This document shows positions 11,434 to 21,595 of a stretch of DNA of 64,000 nt, one piece after another; within the stretch, counting starts at the first letter, position 1, and every line of letters begins with the position of its first letter. The notes beneath the pieces were generated by a model that was not told the origin of the DNA, did not search any database, and worked only from the letters and a program-made list of their open reading frames with translations. Origin of the DNA: Paraphaeosphaeria minitans (lineage: Eukaryota; Ascomycota; Dothideomycetes; Pleosporales; Didymosphaeriaceae); contig WJXW01000006.1 of assembly GCA_015832175.1 (NCBI GenBank), positions 992,001-1,056,000 on the forward strand, in the 5' to 3' direction. A program made the position numbers and the translations under genes.

Positions 11434-12618
11434 ATGGTCTCTTCACTACTCCTCTCGGTGTCGCTGCTCGCCAGCGCCGCCGTTGCTGCGCCCAAGCAGC
11501 CATCCGGCGGGCACAAGACCTCGGACTGGGTCAAGGGCAAGGCTTTCGACCGTGTGGCGATCATCTGGCTCGAGAACACCGACTACGACCTTGCGATTGG
11601 CGACCCAAACTTGAAATCGCTGGCCGAGAAGGGCATCACGCTCACCAACCACTTTGCGCTAACGCACCCGTCAATGCCCAACTATGCCGCTGCCATCTCC
11701 GGTGACTACTACGGCATCAACCACGATGACATGACTGCAATCCCTTCCAACGTTTCGACCATCGTGGACCTGTTGGAAGCAAAGAAGATCTCGTGGGGGG
11801 CGTACCAGGAAGACATGCCTTACACTGGTTTCCAGGGTTTTGACTACAGGAACCAGAAGACTGGTGCGAACGACTATGTCCGCAAGCACAACCCTCCGGT
11901 CCTGTACGATTCTGTTGCGGAACAGACCAGCCGCCTGAATCAGATCAAGAACTTGACCCTCTTCTACGAGGATCTCAAGGCGGATGCTCTGCCCCAGTGG
12001 ATGTTCATCACTCCCAACATGACCTCCGATGGCCACGACTCGACCGTGACCGTTGCTGGCACGTGGTCGAAGAACTTCCTTGAACCGCTCCTGAATGACA
12101 AGAAGTTCATGAAGAACACCCTAGTCATGCTCACCTTCGACGAGAACCACACCTACACCCAGCAGAACCGCATCCTCGCTATTCTCCTCGGCGATGCCGT
12201 CCCTAAGAAGCTCGTCGGCACCTCGGACAGCAACTTCTACAACCACTACAGCGAGATTGCCACCGTTCAGGCTAACTGGGGCCTCGACACCCTCGGTCGC
12301 TGGGATGTTGGCGCCAACGTGTTCGACTTTGTAGCGAAGAAGACCGGTGACGACGTTAGGCATTGGTCCGGCAAGACTCCTCTGTCGCAGATGTACTGGA
12401 ACGTGTCGTACGCTGGCAAGCTCAACAACAAGAACACCTCCGTCCCGTGGCCTATCCCTGCAACCAAGTTGAAGCATAACGGACGCAAGGTCGCCGATGT
12501 TGTCAAGAAGACCTGGAGCTCGTTGGAGAAGGACTCCGCTTACACCACTGCGCTTGAAGTTCCCGATGGTCTGCACCCCGAGCCTGAGTTCAAACATGCC
12601 CAGAAGACCAAGTGGTAG
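11434..12618 (+). CDS. Secreted acid phosphatase (phosphoesterase family)
   Basis: Single-exon gene of 394 residues. The ATG at 11434 begins a classic signal peptide (MVSSLLLSVSLLASAAVAA), with cleavage expected after AVAA. The frame is open further 5' but has no ATG there. The mature protein shows the phosphoesterase-family blocks: IIWLENTDYD, LTNHFALTHPSMPNY, DLLEAKKISW, LVMLTFDENHTYTQQNR and a conserved WDVGANVFDF. This matches the fungal acid phosphatase group that includes Aspergillus PhoA-like enzymes. Several N-x-S/T sites indicate glycosylation. Likely role: release of inorganic phosphate from organic esters outside the cell. No phosphate-response motif was assigned upstream. Confidence 0.92.
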   Translation: MVSSLLLSVSLLASAAVAAPKQPSGGHKTSDWVKGKAFDRVAIIWLENTDYDLAIGDPNLKSLAEKGITLTNHFALTHPSMPNYAAAISGDYYGINHDDMTAIPSNVSTIVDLLEAKKISWGAYQEDMPYTGFQGFDYRNQKTGANDYVRKHNPPVLYDSVAEQTSRLNQIKNLTLFYEDLKADALPQWMFITPNMTSDGHDSTVTVAGTWSKNFLEPLLNDKKFMKNTLVMLTFDENHTYTQQNRILAILLGDAVPKKLVGTSDSNFYNHYSEIATVQANWGLDTLGRWDVGANVFDFVAKKTGDDVRHWSGKTPLSQMYWNVSYAGKLNNKNTSVPWPIPATKLKHNGRKVADVVKKTWSSLEKDSAYTTALEVPDGLHPEPEFKHAQKTKW

Positions 12619-13845
12619 ACGTGGAGTTGATGATATATATGTAGATACGATCTCCTGATACATGATTGTAGCTCGTAGTAGATTATTGAGACGCCATGTC
12701 GGCAGCCTCGTCCGTACAAACCTGGCCTAAAATTGTACCTACTCAGTACTCTTCATATTTAACGCGCTGAGATACTCCAGATTCGTGTACGAGCAGGTGA
12801 AGCGGTCGACAATGTATTGTGGTGACGTTGTGAAGCTGTGTTTGGATCCACACGCACGGACGCCGTCTCAACGAGAACCTTTTTCGTAACCAGACCCCAA
12901 CCTCATATTCAGCCTTCTTTCTGAATCCGATCCGAACCATCGGCAAACCCGATCAACTTGATCAAACGACACTGGAGAGTGTACGCAGGGGGCTTTTATG
13001 TGTCAGGCACCTCGAGCCTCCAAAGAAGTCGCTGCGTTGATCACCTGGCAGCACTTTTCAACCCCGTTGACCAGCGATGCTCACAACGGGACAAGGCTAC
13101 CTACCGTTCTAGACAAGATAGCCAGGGAATGGCGAAAAAAAAAAAAAGTTTCCGCAGGCACCTCTTCGAACTTTGTCAGTAGCGATGCTCTCTTCAACAA
13201 TATCTCGGGTACCCGCATATGGCTCAGATGCGCACATAGGCCCAGCGTTTCATCTCTCATGCGTACACCGTGAACCAGGCCTTTCGTGCCGGAAATGCCA
13301 AGCAGGTGTACACTAGGGCATACTACACAGCATCAAATACCCTGCCTACGCGGATGATTTGTCAAATCAAGGTCTCACCCGTACGCCCACTTGGGAATCG
13401 AGGTGGCCGGAGTACTTTGGACACTCTCCATTGCAGAATTCCGAATATATCACTAGACAAAGAAGCAGTTGCGGAGCGTTGCTTGTTCCTTCCTTCGAAG
13501 TATCTCCCGAAACATGGCGAGGCTTCAGAGGTAGGATCAAAACGCACAAGCTTGCGGTCAGCGGACTGACCTCTCTAAGCGCTGTTCAGGCCTCAGCCCC
13601 GCTGGCCGGGTACCAAGTCGTGCAATCCAGAAGGGGCGCCGCGCAGGCTGTGTCCTTTTGCGATCCATACATTGCTTTTGACTTGGACATGGATGCGATT
13701 TCTGGTTCTCAACATTGAGTTTGGGGGGCTAATTTGGGGGCTGCAGGCCTCTTCTGTTATCATTCAAGTGCACGCCGTTTTCACTCTCGACTTCTTCCTA
13801 CATCTCGAATTCCACTCGCTACCTGAGTTCGCTAATTGTTGCACG
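12619..13845. other. Intergenic region, no gene recognised
   Basis: Between the acid phosphatase and the wall-sensor-like gene there are several overlapping frames of 60-120 codons (for example 13270-13569 and 13359-13718 on plus), none with recognisable motifs. A poly-A run lies near 13136-13147. Confidence 0.5.
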
Positions 13846-15021
13846 ATGCTTAACCTACTTCTGTTCGCGTTTTTTCTGGAAGTCTTCGCGCATGTTGACG
13901 CTTCTCCTATAGATGCGACATTTGATACGGCGCATCCGACGATCACACAGCGCGCTGAGTTGTTTATGCGCGAGCAACCGGCCTTGAGTTTAGTCGGTTA
14001 CTATACAATCACAGATACGGACGGCAATGCATGGAGTACTTCAACCTTTCACGGTATCATCCAGGAACGCGCTAATACGTGCTGTAAAGTCACCTCCTCT
14101 GAAAAGCCAGGCTCCGTCGCAACCTTCCGTGATAGCACATTGGTAGATTGGTGCATTGATGACTCACAATACCTTTCCGCGACTTGCCCTTCTGCATATT
14201 GGACGTCATGCGATGGTTCTACTCTACTAATGTCGGAGGGTGGAATCTCACCTTGCGCTGGAACATCAACATGCGACTACGATGTCATCTACACCGGAAG
14301 CAAAGTCGACACAGGAATTCCGCTGCGATGGTATCACTGCATAGGTCGCAACTTTCTTCGGTTTTATCGCGATGTACCATCAGGCACTTTGATCGAAGAT
14401 GCGCCCCGTACTAAAACTTCATCGACCGAAAGCTCCTCTGAGATTCCCTCGGACTCATCCTCTACCGAGACAACCGCAAGTCCCGCCTCGACAGGCACAA
14501 GTCTTGCCTCACAGACTTCAGACCCCACGAGCTCATCCACACCGACACCCTCAACTGAGCCTGTGAAGGAGAAGGAACCAAGCAAAGCCTGGATCGCAGG
14601 CGTAGTCATCGGCATAGTCGGCCTTCTTGCCGTGGCAGGAATGGGATTCTATCTTTGGAGTCGCCGCAGCTCGCATGCGTACGGTCCTGCGTCGCAAGCT
14701 CCACCACCAGGTCCACCGCAAGCACACATTCAACCCGTATACCCACCCCAACAGACAGCAAACTTCCCATCGCAACAAGCATATGGAAACGGACCGAGTC
14801 CACATCTTCAGCCTGAATCACCAAACATGGGCGCGTTCGATGGCCAGGGGGCTAAGCCGCTGGATAATACAGTGTACGGAGGGTACGCCGCACAGCAGTA
14901 TGGTGGTCCACCACCAGGCATCGGGACGGTGCAGATGCCACAGTCGAGCCCGGAGGTGCAGCCGCAGATGGTGGCGAACGTGCATGAACTGTCGGAATTA
15001 GCACCTTCTGCAGGGCGATGA
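13846..15021 (+). CDS. Secretory type I membrane protein, wall-sensor-like architecture
   Basis: Intronless, 391 residues, starting at the ATG at 13846. A signal peptide (MLNLLLFAFFLEVFAHVDA) is followed by an ectodomain of about 170 residues with ten or so cysteines, including a CC pair and CPSAYWTSC. Next come a Ser/Thr-rich stalk of roughly 60 residues, one membrane helix (AGVVIGIVGLLAVAGMGFYL) and a Pro/Gln/Tyr-rich cytosolic tail. This is the layout of fungal plasma-membrane sensors (Wsc/Mid2-like), but the Cys region is not a WSC domain that I can identify. Function is therefore unknown; a role in sensing or signalling at the wall is inference. The open frame extends 5' to 13672, but the signal peptide fixes the start. 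Confidence 0.8.
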   Translation: MLNLLLFAFFLEVFAHVDASPIDATFDTAHPTITQRAELFMREQPALSLVGYYTITDTDGNAWSTSTFHGIIQERANTCCKVTSSEKPGSVATFRDSTLVDWCIDDSQYLSATCPSAYWTSCDGSTLLMSEGGISPCAGTSTCDYDVIYTGSKVDTGIPLRWYHCIGRNFLRFYRDVPSGTLIEDAPRTKTSSTESSSEIPSDSSSTETTASPASTGTSLASQTSDPTSSSTPTPSTEPVKEKEPSKAWIAGVVIGIVGLLAVAGMGFYLWSRRSSHAYGPASQAPPPGPPQAHIQPVYPPQQTANFPSQQAYGNGPSPHLQPESPNMGAFDGQGAKPLDNTVYGGYAAQQYGGPPPGIGTVQMPQSSPEVQPQMVANVHELSELAPSAGR

Positions 15022-15536
15022 TGGACTTGATATGGAGAAAGCGCAGAAAGTTTGCGTGTTCACAGGGGCCAGAGACGCTTTCTTGTAGGTACCTAGGTAC
15101 TTTGTTTTGGATATCCATCTGATGTCAGTTCCATGTGCTCAATACGTGTCTCGGGAAATTACCACATGAACCAAGCCTTTCAACCATGCTCATCAAAGAA
15201 AGAGCATATGAGCAAGTAAGTCTTGAAGGAATGTTTGCTCCACTAGGTAGGTATTCGCGTTCACGTCTTCGGTGGCTATACCGGTACCATCCGCCTTGCT
15301 GTTCTACAATTGATAGCTTTTGCATGCTTGGAACTGGTATTATAGGTTGGAATTTTGCACTTTGAGAAGAACGAGTATGGATGCATTAACAAATGTGATC
15401 TGTTATGCTAGGTCAAGTCAGGTGACATGGCGAATGTTGTGCACGGACCTTCGTGTTTGTTTACGATGCGCTTGCCATCCGAAGCGAGCAACGACTGCAC
15501 CAACACTACCACCTCGACCCCGCGCAACCGTATAGC
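15022..15536. other. Intergenic region upstream of the Spc7 gene
   Basis: About 515 bp with no credible gene. It should hold the wall-sensor-like gene's 3' end and the Spc7 promoter. Confidence 0.4.
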
Positions 15537-18500
15537 ATGGCGACCGACGACGCCAAAGAGAACATTGCGGACGGGCTGGGTGCCGGGCTGTCCTTCAAGA
15601 CGCCTTTGGCACCTTCACCGAAGAAGCGCAAGAGCAAGACGCGCAGCAAGAGCATCGGGCCTAGTGGGCTCTCGACACTTGAAGAGAAGCCCTCCGCGCT
15701 CAAGGAAAGCAATGGGAACAGGCGCAAGGTATGCGCAAATATGCGCGTCATAGTATGCGCAGGGTATTGACAGCGCGCAGTCCGCCTTTCCCGCCGTTAA
15801 ATCAATCCTTGTAACCAACGACATCGACGAGAAGAAGCGCCGCGAAGCGCGTCGCAAATCGCTGGGTAAGAGGCGCACATTACTGAGAGAGAGAAACATG
15901 CTGACGTGACCATAGCACGGCGACGCGTGTCTTTCAACCCGGAAGCGACATTACACAGTTGGGATATAGTAGCCTACGCGCACGACGAGACGTCTTCCAC
16001 AGTATCCGATGCAACGCGACGAGCCTCCGCTGTATCGAAGAAGCCTGCACAGCCATCGTCCGACGCCGAAGAGCCGCCCTCTACGCCACCAGAGCGCGAC
16101 GAGGATCCTGAACCCGAATCCGGATCGTCGCCTGCCAACCAGCGCGATGCACACAAGAAGAAGAACCGCCACCGCAGCTCGGGCATACCGCCAATGAATT
16201 TCAACAACCCGGACGACATCCTTTCCTCGAGCCCGTTGATCGAGAACACTTCTCCTGCAAAGAATGCACTGCAAGACGAGGGCGACGATATGCCTGGAGA
16301 GAACGATTCGCAGAGCAGCGCACGCCTCGATGCTGCGCTGCGAAAGGCTTCTGAGCTTGCGGGCACCCAAAAGCTGGACTTGGACAGTGACGAAGACATG
16401 TCCATGGTCATAGCAGAGGACGACATTACGACATCTTTCAAGCCGTGGGCTAAGAAGAACCAGTCGATGGATTTCGAGGACCAGGAAAATGAGGATCCGT
16501 TTGCCAAATCAGACGAGAGTGCAGACGAAGACATGAGCATGGACATAACGCGCGCCGTAGGCAAGATTGTGGCCCAGCAAGAGCCTGAAAGCCCCGGGTC
16601 AGACGATATGAGCATGGACCTTACAACAGCTATTGGCAGCATCAAGCAAGCTCCCGCCAAAAACTTACCTAGCCGTAGGAAGAGCCTCAAGCGCCTCGTT
16701 TCGATGCTTGAGCCCTCACAGGGCAGCCCAGCAAAGCGTCCATCAAGCCGCCGGACCAGTCTTCGTTCTCAAGCCATTTCGGAGGAAACTTCAACGGATG
16801 ACCAGACCATGGATTTCACAGTGGCCATTGGAGCCATCACGAGTGAGACCACACCGCACACTCAACCGCCTTCTAAGAGGACTCGCGCAAGCGTGGACAG
16901 CTCATTTGGTGACGAAACAATGGACTTCACTATTGCTGTAGGCAGCATCAAGGGCGTTAAACCAGCACCCGAAGAAGATGCTTCGAAGGAGCCAGAGCTT
17001 GAGCAAGAAGATGAGGACGAGGACATGGATATGTCGATGGAGTTTACGACAGTTGTCGGCCCCGGGATTAAACGCATAGTCAAGGCTCCGGAACAGGTTG
17101 CACAAGAGGCTGTGACTAGCCCGACACCAGTCAAGAGGAACACTCCCACGCCTCAGAAATCACCGAGGAAGTCGCCAGGCCGGTTACTGTATCCAGATCT
17201 AACCGCAGCGCTATCAACGAGCCCGCAGAAGGCACTAAAGATAACGCCGTCCAAGTTACCTGGTCAGCCTCGTCGTAGCCTCAATGTTGCTACTCCTGAA
17301 ACGAAGCCTGGGCAGCAGCGCATTGAAGACTTTGAACCTTCACCATTTGTACGCAGCACGCCGCAGAGTTTGTCGAAGCCCAGAGACATTGTTTCTACAC
17401 CTAAGTCACAACCGCGAAATGCGCCGTTGATCATACCGAACGATCCCATCGAAGCTCCTTTACTCAGTCGACGACGCTCATCCCTGTCCAACGTTCAGTT
17501 TAGTCCACTGGTCAAAGTAGCAGAAGAGCCAACGTTGCGGAGCGCCGCTATACTTTCGAACAACATCAAGCTGCTCTCGACACCCAGAAAACAGACACTT
17601 ATATCCCCTGTCAAGCGGGGAATGACCCCGAAGATGTCGCAGACCCCACAGAAAGAGGCAACACCGAAACAAAAGACCCCGACTCCGAAGAAACGAACCC
17701 CAAGGAAGAGCATGAGCCCCGAAAAGAAGGTAGCATTCGGCGTTCAATTTGAGATCGAAGATGACGTACCTGAGCAAGATATCGATGAAGATATTGACGA
17801 CGCGGAGCGAATCTCATTGCAAGACTTCCTAGACCTGACTAGGATTCGGTTCATGGAGGTGAGCGCAACCAAGCGCCGACATACTGCTGCACCTGCGTTG
17901 TTCCATGACAAAGAAGTCGAGGAACAGGAACAGTCTCTTGATCAATATGTCGTCGCTGGGGCGTGCATTGTTCCTGAGTATGAGTGTTATTCGCACGCCT
18001 GTCACGAATTGAAGCAGTTCATCTCAAGCGGCCGAGACTACGTTCGTACCTTGGAGGAGAATGTTGAAGAAGAGAACCCTCTGCTATTCTCTGAGTATCT
18101 AACCGCCCCGCCAGATCAACGCGCGATCATGGATAATCAATTCAAGAACCTGAAGACCAATGCTCGCCTTGAAACTCGTGGAGAGTGGTACACATGGAGG
18201 ACCAATCTGCTTCGAGATCTCAAGTCGATGCTTTTGCCTACCCTGGACGAATTCAAACAAGACGAGTCGGTCTTACGAAACCAAGAGCTACTCCTGGAGG
18301 AGGTTTTACCTCCTCTGCAGCAGGCGCAGGAGCGATTGTCGAAGGAGTGCGGACAATTGCAGCAACGACATGATGAGTTAAACAACTGTAATCGTGAAGA
18401 GCTTGAACAGGCACGCGAGCGACTTGTTGCTGTAGGCACCGAGTTGGAAGAGAAACGCCAGCTCGTCGCTCGGATGCAGGAAGAACTTGAGGCGAAAGAA

Positions 18501-19342
18501 GCGCGTATGGAGGCAGTAAAGGAGCGCAAAGTCGAATGCGTCGCGGACATCAAGGCTGCTGAGCGTGTACGAGAGGAGTGTCGTGGATGGTCGACTACTG
18601 AAGTCAGCGAACTGCATGGTAAGTGTGTAGCGCATGTCATCAAGCTCATCCTGCTAACTGTCTTCTAGCTAAGGTATCTGCCCTCGAGCAGAAGCACGGA
18701 TGGAGCATCACTTCGGCTTCTGGAAGCACGATTACCATGACCTACAAGAATGACCTCGAACTCTACTTTCAACCTTCCGCTTTCGCGACTGGCGCCGAGA
18801 CGCCCAATGCTTCGATCTCGCTCACTTATGTCGGCGATTCAGCCACTCCTCATCAGCGACCGTTGACCACCAGCAAGCGTTTCTTCCTCCAGCTCATCCG
18901 GGCACATCTGCATTGCATTCCACAATCACAGACCCGCGTCAAAGACCTTCTTGATGTCATCAAGAATGGATGGGCAACCGCATCAGCTGTAGCGGAGGGC
19001 GTGCGCTGGTTGGAACACAGCTATATCACCGACGAGACCATCTTGTCAGACGAGCGCATGGCTGTGTCCTCTAACATGCTACTTCCTGCATTGCAGACGA
19101 AGGTCAAAGTCACCTTCGAGATCGGCGTCAGTCTCGGGTCTGAAGGCGCGGAGACGGAAGTCACTGCCAAAGCCGAACTGGTCTACGGCGAGAAGTTCAA
19201 GACAGAGAAGATGGGTACGTTCTTGGAGCACCACTGCGGTTCCAAGGTCAAGGAGGAGAAGGAAATGTCAATCTGGGCGGATGCTTGCCTGGATCTGGTC
19301 GAACGGCTTAGAGCCACAGGACGGAAGGGAGAGAGGGTTTAG
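15537..19342 (+). CDS. spc7: Kinetochore scaffold protein Spc7 / Spc105 / KNL1
   Basis: Four exons: 15537-15728, 15781-15865, 15916-18618 and 18669-19342, coding 1,217 residues. Exon 2 into exon 3 creates RRRVSF (~residue 94), the PP1-docking motif of KNL1 proteins. Six MELT-type repeats follow between about residues 250 and 465, each with a core like MSMD(I/L)T or TMDFT followed by a VG or IG. These are the Mps1-phosphorylated docking sites for Bub3-Bub1. The C-terminal part, from about residue 720, contains LQDFLDLTRIRFM, a long coiled coil with many Glu/Arg/Gln, and the RWD-containing Spc7 end. Established role: the KMN network of the outer kinetochore, recruiting the spindle checkpoint and binding Mis12. 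All junctions are canonical and the total length is a multiple of three. It converges with the carboxylesterase 145 bp downstream. Confidence 0.95.
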
Positions 19343-19487
19343 GATCCCCATTCCGAGTTTGCGCCTTCGCCTTAACGAGTTACGATTATGAACGTTTGAC
19401 GGTCGGCGTTATTGTTGCCAGGATCATTAGGCGCGGAATCACTTTCGAATATTATAAAACATTCACCATTATCTATCATAATTATCG

Positions 19488-21107
19488 TCATATCGGTATT
19501 CGATCCGCCACTGAAAGCCAAAACGCACACTTTTTCTCTAATCGATCGGCCTTCTCAGTCGCTATCTCCCCACTGCGTATTACAAACTGCTCCCCGCTCT
19601 TTATCAACGGCACACCGACCACACTCTCGTTCGTAACCTTGTGCGCGTTCGGATCCCCAGTCTGCACGAAACTCGCCATAGCTCCCGCATACGCCTCGTA
19701 CGTTCGTGGATCGGACTTCTGCACCGCGTTGACCTGGTTCCAGTAGATTGTGTCCGAAGCGTGCTTTGCAGGCGCAATCGTGTACTCCATCAGCGAGCCT
19801 TTCTTTGCGGAGGCAGATAGCCAGTAAGCGGGGCATGCGAGTTGCAAGTCGCGGTAGACCAGGCCGGCGCGTGCGTAGGTGGTGTTGTACACCATTTCCT
19901 CCGCGGAACCCTCCGCTGGGTACAGCGTCTTCAGCTTCTGGAGATCACCGGTCCGCAGACCGGGCAGGTAGCCGTGCAGCCAGGCATCGAAGGAGGCGCC
20001 CGAGGAGTTGAAGCCTCCGGCTCCAGCCGCGCTGTTTAGACCTGGCGGTATGAAGTTTTCCCCCTCGTGCAGGTTATAAGACGTCAGCAGCAGCTCTGCG
20101 TTGAGCTCTCGACGCTTCACAGCCGCAGACAGCGGTTCCGTGAGGAAAGCATCATCGATCACGGGCCCCCACGCAAAACTGCTCGTCGTGTACTGCAGGC
20201 TCGTCGTCAGCGTCAAACTCACGTCCCGGAGCGTCTGTGCGTCGACGCCCCTGAGGCACGCCACCTCATCCCTCGCGCCGGCGCAACCTGCGCCCGCGAC
20301 CACGGCGGCGTACAGCGCCTCGTTCTCCGCGCCGTCGTAGCGGTACGTTTTAGGCCAGTATGGCGAGCTGGCCATGGCCTTTGCGAAAAGCCTGCGCCCG
20401 CGGTTCCCCGCGGCAATGGTCTGCGCGACGACGCTCCCCCCGCCGGCGGACTGCCCCCAGATGGTGACATTCGCGAGGTCGCCGCCGAAGACGTGGATGT
20501 TTTGCTGGATCCACACCAGCGCGGCGTGCTGGTCGAGCAAGCCGGTGTTGAGATGCGCGTCGCCGTGTCTCGCGATCGTCTTCCCGGAGAGAAACCCGAA
20601 TACGTTGGTGCGGTAGTTGCTGTACACGACTACGTAGTCGTTCTGGAGGGAGACGTTGAGGACGGGGAAGCCGGACGGCGGGATGCTGAAGGCGGCGCTG
20701 CCTTGGATGAAGCCGCCGCCGTAGAAGGTCAGGAGGACGGGGCGGAGGGACTTCTTGGGCCCTTTTGGGGGAGGCGTCCAGGGCCGCGAGTAAGCGCCCA
20801 GGTACAAGCAGTCTTCGGAGCCATTGACGGTGCGTTGCGGGCACATGTCGAAGGCTTGGTCGGTGTTGTAGGTGCCATTAGTGATGGGGAGGGGGGGTTG
20901 GGGTGCGCGGAAACGGTTGTCACCTGCTGTTGAGGCAGCGAAGGGGATTTTGCGGTAGTACGTGAGGTTATATGTACTGCTGTACGCACCGCTGAAGGTT
21001 CCGTAAGGGAGCGTTACGGTGGGAGCAGTGACCGATACCGGCGATGCGATGATGAGTTGGATTGATGAGAGCAAGAGGAGGATATGAGCGATGAGCGAGG
21101 ACGCCAT
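19488..21107 (-). CDS. Secreted type-B carboxylesterase/lipase
   Basis: Intronless, 539 residues, start ATG at 21107. A hydrophobic signal peptide ends near IIASP. The alpha/beta-hydrolase esterase blocks are in order: EDCLYLGAY (~98), the oxyanion loop FYGGGFIQGSA (~128), LDQHAALVWIQQNI, FGGDLANVTIWGQSAGG with nucleophile Ser ~220, an acidic residue in NLHEGENF (~349), and the probable catalytic His in AKHASDT (~455). Several N-x-S/T sequons indicate secretion. Substrate cannot be told from sequence; the family hydrolyses carboxylic esters such as lipids, feruloyl-type or xenobiotic esters. A second, distinct member of the family is cut by the right edge of the window. Confidence 0.9.
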   Translation of the reverse strand: MASSLIAHILLLLSSIQLIIASPVSVTAPTVTLPYGTFSGAYSSTYNLTYYRKIPFAASTAGDNRFRAPQPPLPITNGTYNTDQAFDMCPQRTVNGSEDCLYLGAYSRPWTPPPKGPKKSLRPVLLTFYGGGFIQGSAAFSIPPSGFPVLNVSLQNDYVVVYSNYRTNVFGFLSGKTIARHGDAHLNTGLLDQHAALVWIQQNIHVFGGDLANVTIWGQSAGGGSVVAQTIAAGNRGRRLFAKAMASSPYWPKTYRYDGAENEALYAAVVAGAGCAGARDEVACLRGVDAQTLRDVSLTLTTSLQYTTSSFAWGPVIDDAFLTEPLSAAVKRRELNAELLLTSYNLHEGENFIPPGLNSAAGAGGFNSSGASFDAWLHGYLPGLRTGDLQKLKTLYPAEGSAEEMVYNTTYARAGLVYRDLQLACPAYWLSASAKKGSLMEYTIAPAKHASDTIYWNQVNAVQKSDPRTYEAYAGAMASFVQTGDPNAHKVTNESVVGVPLIKSGEQFVIRSGEIATEKADRLEKKCAFWLSVADRIPI

Positions 21108-21595
21108 TGCAAATGCAAGATTCGCGACCTACCGCATGCTGGGACATCTTGAGACGGATGGTGTTAAGCACGATTATACAGCGATTGGACCTATGCTTGT
21201 TTAGCCTCTTTCTCCGCAGATTGATCTGCAGTCCGTGGTCGTGGGGTAATAATCCTGGACAGCAAAGGCAATGTGACAGATGTGGTTTCCTAGTTTCGGT
21301 GTATTCTCTACCGAGCCATACGAAGCTAATTGAGGTGAAGATAGGCTAAGAACACGGAGTTCGGACGATGGGAACACTGCTGTAATTCTTCCGACACTTT
21401 GGTATGTAGGTAGGTAGGTAGGTAGGTAGGTACGCGAAAGCGCTGAGTAGGAATAAGTCGGAGAAACGCGTGCGTAAGAGATGGCAACCATCCCTCTGTC
21501 GATACACATAGAGAATCCATCTCTTGCTATCTCTCATGGTGGTTGACTTATCTTTCAACCTCAACTCCTGCACAGTGAGCCAATGACGTCATTTC
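21108..21595. other. Intergenic region with a (TAGG)n microsatellite
   Basis: About 490 bp between the esterase start and the end of the large uncharacterised gene. No gene is seen. It carries a TAGG microsatellite at 21405-21432. Confidence 0.45.
21405..21432. repeat. (TAGG)7 microsatellite
   Basis: Seven consecutive TAGG units, giving Tyr-Leu-Pro-Thr repeats in overlapping spurious minus-strand frames. TAGG/CCTA runs are common in dothideomycete intergenic DNA. Confidence 0.9.

Noticed and set aside
20067..20933. 288-codon plus-strand frame
   Set aside because: It is antisense to the GC-rich coding sequence of the carboxylesterase, which has all family motifs; the antisense product is Arg/Val/Gly-rich with none.
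21405..21432. TAGG repeat considered as an interstitial telomere tract
   Set aside because: The unit is TAGG, not TTAGGG, and occurs only seven times; it is a simple microsatellite.
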